Below are positions 5,606 to 11,591 of a stretch of DNA of 11,694 nucleotides, piece by piece; position 1 is the first letter of the stretch, and each line of letters opens with the position of its first letter. The stretch covers positions 1-11,694 of the forward strand of contig JAKLQB010000139.1 of the NCBI GenBank assembly GCA_022013615.1, given 5' to 3'. Source of the stretch: Desulfobacterales bacterium. Lineage in GTDB: Bacteria > Desulfobacterota > DSM-4660 > Desulfatiglandales > Desulfatiglandaceae. The translations under genes and the position numbers were made by a program. The notes under the pieces were generated by a model. The model saw nothing but the letters and a program-made list of their open reading frames with translations. It did not search any database and had not been told where the DNA came from.

Positions 5606-7330
5606 ATGTTGAAACTAAAAGGTTTTCAACCGGATTGGGCAAATGAATCCCCTCCAAATGGGACATATCGTTCTATTTTCAAGTGGGGGGCGCCGGACAG
5701 GTTCAAGCATCCGAACCACAGGCTTTACGCCATGATTAAAAAAGAGTTTCAAATGTCGGATGCGGATTTCAAGAAAAGGCAAAACCAGGGAAACGAACCG
5801 GTTAAACTGGACAGGCCGCCCCAACTGGCAGATCAACAGATCGAACGATTCACCCAAATTGTGGGCCGGGAAAATGTTTCTTTAGATGACTATTCCCGGG
5901 CTAAATATGCAAGCGGTAAGACCATGGAAGAGGCCATGGAGTTGAGGCGGGGAATTGTCGGGGAAGTCGCAGATCTCATTGTCTATCCCCGCAGCAAAGA
6001 AGATATCCGGAAGATCGTGATCTACTGCAATGAAAAAAAGATTCCGGTATATGTGTATGGTGGAGGGTCTTCAGTAAATTTTGGCTTTAAGCCCGTTAAG
6101 GGTGGTGTTACCTTGGTGATGAATACTCATATGAACCGGGTGCTTTCGTTCAACGAAACCAATCAAACCATTACTGTTGAGCCAGGTATAATGGGGTCTG
6201 CCTATGAAAACATGCTCAATAATGCTCCGGAGTTCTTCGACGCAAAAAGGAGCTATACCGGCGGCCACTTTCCCCAGTCTTTTGAGTATTCTTCGGTGGG
6301 CGGCTGGATTGTCACCCTTGGCTCCGGCCAGCAATCGTCGTACTATGGAGATATGTACGATATTGTACTGAGCCAGGAATATGTTACACCTGCCGGCTCA
6401 TTTAAAACATATGATTACCCTGCTACCGCCACCGGCCCCAAGGTCAACGACATCATGAAGGGAAGCGAAGGCGCTTTCGGGGTCCTGGTTGGTGCAACCC
6501 TGAAAATCTTTAGATACATGCCGGAAAACCGTAGGAGATTCGCCTTCATGTTCCACACCTGGATAGATGCGGTCAATGCCTCCCGCGAAATTTCCCAGGC
6601 AGAGTTTGGCATGCCTTCCGTATCCAGGATATCCGATCCGGAAGAGACGGATGTTGCCTTAAAGCTCTATGGCATTGAGGGTACGGTCATTGACAGGCTA
6701 ATGACCCTTAAAGGATTTAAACCAATGGAGCGTTGTCTTTATATCGGGCATACTGAAGGTGAAAAGGGTTTTACAAAAAATGTAAAGAAAAAGGTAAAAA
6801 GGATTTGCCGGCAGCACGGCGCCATGTACATCACCGGTCGTCCTGTTAAAAAATGGGAGCGCGGGAGATACGAAGATCCTTATATGCGGGAGGACCTGAA
6901 CGATTTCGGTATTATGATCGATACCCTGGAATCAGGCATCACTTGGGATAAGCTCCACAACTTGCACCAGGGCGTAAGAGCATATATGAAAAGCAGGCCC
7001 AATACAATTTGTATGACCCATGCATCTCATTTTTACCCGCAGGGAACAAACCTCTATTTCATCTTCATGGCAAGGATGGATGACTTGAATGAATATAAAA
7101 GATTTCAGGAAGGGATTATTGATCAGATTCAAAAACATGGGGGGTCATTAAGCCACCACCACGGTGTCGGCAAGATGATTGCGCCCTGGATGGAAGATCA
7201 CTTGGGAAAAGTCCAGATGGATGTATTGCGGGCATTAAAGACCCATTTTGATCCGAACAACATAATGAATCCCGGTGGGACCCTCTGCCTGGATACGCCT
7301 GATTCTGAAAAGCGGTTTGCAGCCCAATAA
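5606..7330 (+). CDS. Alkyldihydroxyacetonephosphate synthase-like FAD enzyme
   Basis: 574 aa. Family role (AGPS): swaps the acyl chain of acyl-DHAP for a fatty alcohol, making the ether bond of alkyl-DHAP. Seen: an AGPS-like N-terminus with FKWGAP (25-30), DDYSRAKYASGKT (94-106), a PCMH-type FAD domain (about 120-305) with VYPRS (126-130), GGGSSVNFG (152-160), SSVGGWI (229-235) and GSEGAFG (286-292), then NLYFIF with Y484 at the place of the catalytic Tyr of mammalian AGPS, and the diagnostic GGSLSHHHGVGK with H517-H519. It ends with FDPNNIMNPGG. The HHH motif separates it from GlcD-type lactate/glycolate oxidases. The start has AGAGG (5596-5600) 5 nt upstream. It has no membrane segment. It is transcribed away from fadR-glpD under a FadR-like operator. 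Bacterial homologues may take other substrates. Confidence 0.85.
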   Translation: MLKLKGFQPDWANESPPNGTYRSIFKWGAPDRFKHPNHRLYAMIKKEFQMSDADFKKRQNQGNEPVKLDRPPQLADQQIERFTQIVGRENVSLDDYSRAKYASGKTMEEAMELRRGIVGEVADLIVYPRSKEDIRKIVIYCNEKKIPVYVYGGGSSVNFGFKPVKGGVTLVMNTHMNRVLSFNETNQTITVEPGIMGSAYENMLNNAPEFFDAKRSYTGGHFPQSFEYSSVGGWIVTLGSGQQSSYYGDMYDIVLSQEYVTPAGSFKTYDYPATATGPKVNDIMKGSEGAFGVLVGATLKIFRYMPENRRRFAFMFHTWIDAVNASREISQAEFGMPSVSRISDPEETDVALKLYGIEGTVIDRLMTLKGFKPMERCLYIGHTEGEKGFTKNVKKKVKRICRQHGAMYITGRPVKKWERGRYEDPYMREDLNDFGIMIDTLESGITWDKLHNLHQGVRAYMKSRPNTICMTHASHFYPQGTNLYFIFMARMDDLNEYKRFQEGIIDQIQKHGGSLSHHHGVGKMIAPWMEDHLGKVQMDVLRALKTHFDPNNIMNPGGTLCLDTPDSEKRFAAQ

Positions 7331-7474
7331 CAGAGAATCAATTTGCCCAGAAGGGATCACATAATCTGTGAAAAGTCAGTTATTGCTCTTGCAAAACTTA
7401 TTAGTTATTGGTTGCTCGAAAGACGACCGATAATCCTGCGAACCTTATAGAATAAGAATTAAAAGGGGCAAATA

Positions 7475-7648
7475 ATGATTGACGGATCTTCGGAAACCAT
7501 CGACGCCATGACCGGCAAAACTACCGCGGAGATCCTCCAGGCCGCCCTTGACGATAATATCTATCTGAAAAAGATCGGTGAACTCCATGGTAAAACCGGC
7601 TATTTCAGGGTAACCCCCGGCTACCCGATTAGAGGCGGTTGCCTGTGA
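7475..7648 (+). pseudogene. Internally deleted copy of the HisC-like aminotransferase
   Basis: 57-codon open frame. Codons 4-12 match the NGSSDTIDAM region of the intact gene (parent 2077-2105) and the following codons match its C-terminal TGKTTEEIL...RVTPG region (parent 2730-2845), with five mismatches over about 116 nt. The 630 nt between are missing, a multiple of three, and the join falls on CCATGA, present at both parental points (2100-2105, 2730-2735). Homology stops at 7621 and the last eight codons come from the antisense of the antitoxin gene. A fair ribosome site, AGGGG (7464-7468), precedes the ATG by 6 nt. The PLP lysine and Asp are lost, so it cannot be an aminotransferase. It is most likely decay of a duplicated gene; expression as a small protein is possible but unproven. 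Confidence 0.8.
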
Positions 7649-7870
7649 TGAGCTGCGTATAGGTCTAAAAGCCCGCGTATCATTTTTTGATACTGTGTAT
7701 TATGCTTTTTTGCTTCATTCTTAAAAAAAATCAACGCTGTTTTTGCTGAGGGTAATAGTGATTTTTACATTCTCCTCTTTGCATAACAAATCTTCAGGAG
7801 GAGGTAGAAAATCATCAACTATACGCAACTTACCCAATGGCTCATCAGTATATTTAATCTTTGCTTTCAT
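7621..7870 (-). pseudogene. Frameshifted BrnA/CopG-like ribbon-helix-helix antitoxin
   Basis: From the ATG at 7870, with GGAGG 7 nt upstream, the frame reads 49 aa (MKAKIKYTDEPLG...) and stops inside an A8 run (7723-7730 on the + strand). Dropping one base of the run continues the protein as KNEAKKHNTQYQKMIRGLLD and on to a TAG at 7621-7623, giving 82 aa. ITITLSKNSVDFFKNEA plus YQKMIRGLLDLY resembles the RHH domain of BrnA/CopG antitoxins, which bind their own promoter and neutralise an RNase toxin. The uninterrupted homology on both sides shows a single-base insertion, either real decay, slippage-based phase variation or a sequencing error. The corrected stop coincides with the end of the aminotransferase homology. 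Confidence 0.65.
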
Positions 7871-7957
7871 ATATTTTCCTCCCTTTTCGCTCACGGAACG
7901 ATATGTCAAACGGGCCGAGAGCAAAAGGAAAATTTTCAAATAATAATTAGAAAAGCA
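7871..7957 (-). pseudogene. Possible C-terminal remnant of the partner toxin (BrnT-like)
   Basis: The frame upstream of and continuous with the antitoxin start reads FLLLSARLTYRSVSEKGGKY and is open back to a TGA at 7958-7960. BrnT toxins end with an (I)ISAR segment followed by a short charged tail that overlaps the antitoxin start, and gene order toxin-then-antitoxin is usual. Only about 20 recognisable residues remain, and an alternative frame gives FRERKGRKIYE, also toxin-tail-like, so a frameshift may be present here too. The rest of the toxin is absent, since the next gene ends at 7964. The identification rests on a short motif. Confidence 0.3.
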
Positions 7958-7963
7958 TCATCG

Positions 7964-9337
7964 CTAATACTGCTCTCCCAACCGATGCAGAAACATCCCG
8001 TAAGCCTTCTGCCCCCGCTCGTAGTTAGACAGCCGAAAGAACTCGTTTGGAGAATGCTGCCTTTCGTCCTGAAGACCGAACGCGAAAACGACGGTATAGG
8101 CCTGAAGGTATTGGAGGAACATACCAAGTGCTGGGATAGTACCCCCCATGCGGACCTGATAGGGCTCTTTGGCGTAAACCTCCCGAAGAACAGAGCTTGC
8201 GATACGCATACCAGGCTCAGATGCCGGAACTAAATACGGGATCGCCCCGCTCTCCGACTTTTTGACTGTCACGTTGACACCGGGCGGTGCCACTTTGTTC
8301 ACGTGTGCCTGGACCAAATCGCCAATTTTGGACGGATTCTGGTCGGCTACCAGACGGCATGAAATCTTGGCATGTGCGGTGCTGGGCAGGACTGTTTTCA
8401 AACCCTCTTCCTGGAAGCCACCATATATGCCATTTACCTCCAGGGTTGGCCGAGCCCAGGCTCGTTCATGGGTGCTGAATCCCGGCTCGCCAAAAGTGCT
8501 CAGCGCACCGACCTCGCCCAGATATTCGGCCTCGTCAAAAGGTATTTGTCCTATCTGGCCCCGCTCTTCATCTGTGAGTTGTCGGACGTCGTCATAGAAC
8601 CCGTCTACAGTGATCCGTCCATCTTTTTCATGCATGGAGTCCAATATCTCGACCAGGGCATGGATCGGGTTTGCAATGGTGCCACCATAGGTCCCGGAGT
8701 GGAGGTCATGATCGGGACCCTGGACGTCGATGAATATTGCTGCCAGTCCCCGGGTGCCCAGGATGAGAGCTGGTTGATTTTCTTCCCACTGCCCGCCGTC
8801 GGCACTCAAGATCAAATCGCAGGACAGCAACTCCTTGTTGGCCGATATGAAATCTGACAACTGGGGGCTGCCAATCTCCTCTTGACCCTCAAACAGGAAC
8901 TTGACGTTGACTGGTAAACTGCCCCCGGTCTTTAGCAAAGCTTCAGTAACGATGATAGGGATAAACATGTTGCCTTTGTCATCAGACGCACCTCTGGCGT
9001 AGATGCAGCCACCCTTAATAATAGGCTCAAAGGGTGGGTTGTCCCACAAGTCCAGAGGATCCACCGGTTGGGTATCAAAGTGGCCGTAGATCATTACTGT
9101 CGGTTTGTCTGAGGCGTGCAGCCAGTCGCCGTAGACCACCGGATGGCCGCCTGTGGGCATGATTTCGACTGATTCGATTCCGGCTGCTTTCATCCGAGCC
9201 TCCACCCACTCGGCTGCATGCTGGACGTCGGGCGTATGCTCAGGTAGACTGGATATGCTGGGAATCCGCAGAAACTCGAGCAATTCGTTAATGAATCGGT
9301 CCTTGCGCTCGTGCAGATAAGTTTGCCATTCGGCCAT
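7964..9337 (-). CDS. M20 family metallopeptidase/dipeptidase
   Basis: 457 aa. Family role: co-catalytic zinc aminoacyl- or di-peptidase of the M20 clan (CNDP, ArgE/DapE relatives), cytoplasmic, releasing amino acids from small peptides or N-acyl compounds. Seen: YGHFDTQP with H86 and D88, GASDDKG with bridging D119, EGQEEIGSP with the general base E153 and metal ligand E154, SADGG with D180, the dimerisation lid domain containing LHSGTYGG (212-219), and ERQHSPNEFF near the C-terminus with the last His ligand. All metal-site residues are intact. The ATG at 9337 is chosen because GGAGG (9346-9350 on +) lies 8 nt upstream; the frame stays open back to 9460 but that extension runs through a repeat array and has no ribosome site. 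It is monocistronic, with decayed genes downstream. The exact substrate is unknown. Confidence 0.88.
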   Translation of the reverse strand: MAEWQTYLHERKDRFINELLEFLRIPSISSLPEHTPDVQHAAEWVEARMKAAGIESVEIMPTGGHPVVYGDWLHASDKPTVMIYGHFDTQPVDPLDLWDNPPFEPIIKGGCIYARGASDDKGNMFIPIIVTEALLKTGGSLPVNVKFLFEGQEEIGSPQLSDFISANKELLSCDLILSADGGQWEENQPALILGTRGLAAIFIDVQGPDHDLHSGTYGGTIANPIHALVEILDSMHEKDGRITVDGFYDDVRQLTDEERGQIGQIPFDEAEYLGEVGALSTFGEPGFSTHERAWARPTLEVNGIYGGFQEEGLKTVLPSTAHAKISCRLVADQNPSKIGDLVQAHVNKVAPPGVNVTVKKSESGAIPYLVPASEPGMRIASSVLREVYAKEPYQVRMGGTIPALGMFLQYLQAYTVVFAFGLQDERQHSPNEFFRLSNYERGQKAYGMFLHRLGEQY

Positions 9338-9371
9338 TTCAATTGCCTCCTTTGTTTTGAGTTCAGACCTC

Positions 9372-9534
9372 GTTAAGTGGTTGAATAGTTGAGTAGTTAA
9401 CTGGTTAAATTCACGGACATATTTGTTTTTAGTCCCGCCGTGGCGGGAGACATTTACCAATTTGATATCTGTAACCTATTGAAATTAACGCAATGATTTT
9501 CCAACTTAACCATTTAACCACTCAACTATTTGAC
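9372..9534. repeat. Inverted pair of 8-mer repeat arrays around a GC palindrome
   Basis: Five tandem 8-mers of consensus GTTRANTN fill 9372-9411 and four reverse-complement units fill 9503-9534. Aligned, 9380-9411 and 9503-9534 form a 32-nt inverted repeat with 27 matches. Between the arms is a perfect palindrome, TCCCGCC-GT-GGCGGGA (9433-9448). The nested symmetry suggests a mobile or structured intergenic element inserted in front of the M20 gene. No T-tract follows the GC stem on either strand, so it is not a canonical terminator. Confidence 0.6.
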
Positions 9535-9611
9535 TATATATAGAGTTAGTAAACAGCACAAAATTTGCCTTGGAGCCGATTATATGGTATCAAGTATGTA
9601 GTTGCAAAGAT

Positions 9612-9796
9612 TATTACCTGAATCTTGCACCAAGTATCGTAGCGAGGCGCAGAAAGCCTTGTGTTTAAAGCGAAGTTGGAGTGATTTTGACCCGCAAGCA
9701 TATTACCTATATGGTGAGGATCAAAATCATGAAACGAGCTTTAAAGGCAAAGCGCTTCAAGCCGTAGTAGATAGTTGGTGCAAGATTCAGGTATTA
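9612..9796. mobile_element. 185-bp MITE-like element, full-length imperfect palindrome
   Basis: The ends carry 22-bp inverted repeats (9612-9633 and 9775-9796) matching at 21 positions, with core ACCTGAATCTTGCACCAA. Inward, complementary blocks continue in register: 9656-9671 with 9738-9753 (13 of 16), 9681-9690 with 9721-9730 (9 of 10) and an apex CATAT/ATATG (9699-9703 with 9709-9713). The whole therefore folds as one long hairpin. AAAGAT occurs at 9606-9611 and 9801-9806, a possible 6-bp target duplication with 4 extra nt at the right end. A 66-codon plus-strand open frame (9602-9802) crosses it, but has no recognised product and follows from the palindrome. No transposase is present. Confidence 0.65.
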
Positions 9797-9823
9797 AGCT
9801 AAAGATGGATCTTGGGAGGCAGT

Positions 9824-10600
9824 ATGGAGCTTACATGGTTTGGCACGGCTGGTTTTCGCATTTCAACCGGCAAGCACACTATCCTGATTGATCCGTATTT
9901 GTCCCGCAATGAGAAGGCTCTTCCAAAGCAATCTTTAAAACCATCTGATATTCAAGATGGAGATTTGATCTTTATCTCTCATGGGCAGTTTGATCATATC
10001 TACGATGTTCCACTAATCGCCTCAAAGACAGGGGCGAAGGTATATTGCGGCAAAGACATTAATGACACGCTGGCCCAAAAAGGCGTGAAGAGAGAGCAGA
10101 TCCATGGTGTTAATTCTGATGGAGAAACTTTTGACTTTAACGGAGTACAAGCTCAGGCATTTTTCAGCAAGCATGTACAATTCGACCAGTGGTTATTAAT
10201 TAAAACCTTTGCTCGTGTCAATTTTCGTCTGCTCCGGTATCTGCCGCTGATGCGTGACTATCCGGAAGGTAAGGTATTAAGCTGGCGATTTATTATTGAA
10301 GGAAAGGTGATTCATCACTTCGGGAGCGCAGGTTCAACAATGGATGAACTGGAATTGCTTGGAAAGCAACCAACGGACATTCTTCTTGTGCCGCTGCAGG
10401 GACACACGCGTATTGCTCAAATCGCCCACAAATATGTTAAGGCACTTCAGCCCAAAGTAGTTATCCCTAATCACCAGGACAACTTCTTTCCGCCAATTTC
10501 TACTATGATCGATATACAACCATTTGTGGAGCGTGTAAGGCAGACAAATCCGAACACTGACATACGGATTTTGGAGATAAATAAGACCGTGACATTTTAA
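9824..10600 (+). CDS. MBL-fold metal-dependent hydrolase, UlaG-like
   Basis: 258 aa, metallo-beta-lactamase fold, cytoplasmic (no signal peptide). Seen: the N-terminal strand pattern LTWFGTAGFRI (3-13), LIDPYLSRN (21-29), the metal-loop ISHGQFDHIYD (51-61), H117 in SKHVQFD, HHFGSAGS (164-171), VPLQGH (189-194) and IPNHQDNFFPP (214-224) with H217. The canonical HxHxDH loop reads H53-G-Q55-F-D57-H58, so the second His is Gln, and the usual Asp of the GDT segment is replaced in FGSAG. Family members hydrolyse lactones, phosphodiesters or nucleotides, and no substrate can be named. ATG 9824 is preceded by GGGAGG (9814-9819) at 4 nt; an in-frame TTG at 9812 is upstream of that site. The MITE-like element ends only 27 nt before the start codon. 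Confidence 0.8.
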   Translation: MELTWFGTAGFRISTGKHTILIDPYLSRNEKALPKQSLKPSDIQDGDLIFISHGQFDHIYDVPLIASKTGAKVYCGKDINDTLAQKGVKREQIHGVNSDGETFDFNGVQAQAFFSKHVQFDQWLLIKTFARVNFRLLRYLPLMRDYPEGKVLSWRFIIEGKVIHHFGSAGSTMDELELLGKQPTDILLVPLQGHTRIAQIAHKYVKALQPKVVIPNHQDNFFPPISTMIDIQPFVERVRQTNPNTDIRILEINKTVTF

Positions 10601-10625
10601 ATTCACTATCGCTGATTGTTTCAAT

Positions 10626-10669
10626 GGCCCCTTTTAGGGGCCTTCCCCATACCACCAGTTCTACTGGTG
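10626..10669 (+). terminator. Tandem hairpins after the MBL gene, possible terminator
   Basis: GGCCCCT (10626-10632) and AGGGGCC (10636-10642) form a 7-bp GC-rich stem with a TTT loop, 25 nt past the stop codon. A second perfect 7-bp hairpin, CACCAGT-TCT-ACTGGTG, follows at 10653-10669. Position favours transcription termination or mRNA 3' protection. Neither stem has the downstream T-tract of an intrinsic terminator, so the call is tentative. Confidence 0.4.
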
Positions 10670-10978
10670 ATCACTGATTATTCATATCCTAAAGATAGCT
10701 TGTCCTTAACGCTGCCATAGGTGGTTCTTGAGATGTAAATATCCCCCGGCAGCGCAAGTACTTCGGATTGAACAAGGGTTGAAGAATACAATATTTTGTG
10801 ACAGAATTAGCATTCAGGTTTATCTGTGAAAATCCATTCGAGCTGCATATATGTAAATATTATCACAATACTTTGATAATACTGATAATTTGAGATACTG
10901 GCAAGATATATGTACAGTTGATTGGTCATAAGAGGGCGGAATATGCGGTGGTTTTGTGCAAAAAAATAAGGAACCTTT
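10670..10978. other. AT-rich intergenic stretch with gene debris
   Basis: No complete gene is seen. CGCTGCC (10710-10716) pairs with GGCAGCG (10748-10754) across 31 nt. ATATATGTA occurs twice (10847-10855, 10906-10914), and TATTATC/GATAATA (10858-10864, 10875-10881) could form a weak hairpin. On the minus strand 10678-10806 is open for 42 codons, ending in protein-like text ALPGDIYISRTTYGSVKDKL then SLGYE; it lacks a start with a ribosome site and may be a gene remnant. No confident promoter for the HNH gene was found. Confidence 0.35.
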
Positions 10979-11509
10979 GTGGCTAAAAGAGAGTTGGATA
11001 TAGTTAAAGATCTCTTGTTCTGGTCGTATGCAAACCTTGCTATGGCTCATACAGCAGTTGATAAAAAACAGGAGAAGTATACACCTTTTAACTATATGAT
11101 AAGAGCAAGATTATTCAAAGGGCTTATGGATGGTTCCATGAATATAAGGACAATCTTTGATGATGAAAAAATCAAATTATTGTCAGGGAATAAGTGTAGC
11201 TATTGTGGTGTAACTGATGATTTAGCACTTGACCATATTTTCCCGCAAAAATATGGTGGTAAAGACGTAGGGGATAATTTAATTTATGCATGCAGGTCTT
11301 GCAATAGTTCAAAAGGGAAAAAGGACTTGATGGAGTGGATGGGCGATAAAAATTCATTTCCTCCATTGATGATTCTAAGGCGATATTTAAAATTAGTCAT
11401 CACTTATTGTATTGAAAATGATCTGATGGGAAGCTCGGTAAGTGACTTAACGAGTCAGAGTCTGCCCTTTAAAATTAATTATACACCGGTTATAGTTCTT
11501 CGCAGATGA
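10979..11509 (+). CDS. HNH endonuclease
   Basis: 176 aa. HNH nucleases cut DNA with one metal ion and occur in restriction, phage and mobile-element proteins. Seen: zinc-ribbon cysteines CSYC (73-76) and CRSC (105-108), LDHIFP with the catalytic H86, DNLIYAC with N100, then CNSSKGKKDLMEW (108-120), the classical HNH C-terminal helix. The first 70 residues are a helical region I do not recognise, and the last 55 have no clear domain. The start is a GTG at 10979 with AAGGA (10968-10972) 6 nt upstream; no ATG fits. The gene is visibly more AT-rich than the genes to its left, which with its orphan position suggests horizontal acquisition. No methyltransferase partner is in the window, so a restriction role cannot be claimed. 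Confidence 0.8.
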   Translation: MAKRELDIVKDLLFWSYANLAMAHTAVDKKQEKYTPFNYMIRARLFKGLMDGSMNIRTIFDDEKIKLLSGNKCSYCGVTDDLALDHIFPQKYGGKDVGDNLIYACRSCNSSKGKKDLMEWMGDKNSFPPLMILRRYLKLVITYCIENDLMGSSVSDLTSQSLPFKINYTPVIVLRR

Positions 11510-11517
11510 ATTGATAC

Positions 11518-11547
11518 TTGACAAGCGGTTCAGGTACGTGTTATTTT
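11518..11547 (+). promoter_or_regulatory. Candidate promoter for the last gene
   Basis: A perfect -35 TTGACA (11518-11523) is followed after 18 nt by TATTTT (11542-11547). Between this and the start codon, CCCTGAAATT (11550-11559) and AATTTTAGGG (11576-11585) are near-perfect inverted repeats (9 of 10), which could be an operator or leader hairpin. Confidence 0.4.
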
Positions 11548-11591
11548 ATCCCTGAAATTCACATAAATCAAATTAAATTTTAGGGTGTGAT

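Noticed and set aside
7357..7371. TCACA-TAATC-TGTGA, resembling a CRP site
   Set aside because: The half-sites are in the inverse order to TGTGA-N6-TCACA and the spacer is 5 nt; it is at best a small hairpin after the AGPS stop.
7676..7692. GTATCA/TGATAC hairpin as a terminator
   Set aside because: The T-run is in the loop rather than after the stem, and the bases are explained as coding sequence of the frameshifted antitoxin.
8372..8857. 161-codon plus-strand open frame over the M20 gene
   Set aside because: It is the shadow of a well-supported metallopeptidase with all metal ligands intact on the other strand.
9372..9534. CRISPR array or integron attC site
   Set aside because: Units are 8 nt with no spacers, and the core motifs of attC sites are absent; the 185-bp hairpin nearby also lacks attC cores.
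9602..9802. 66-aa plus-strand ORF
   Set aside because: It lies almost entirely inside the palindromic element, has no ribosome site and no recognisable product.
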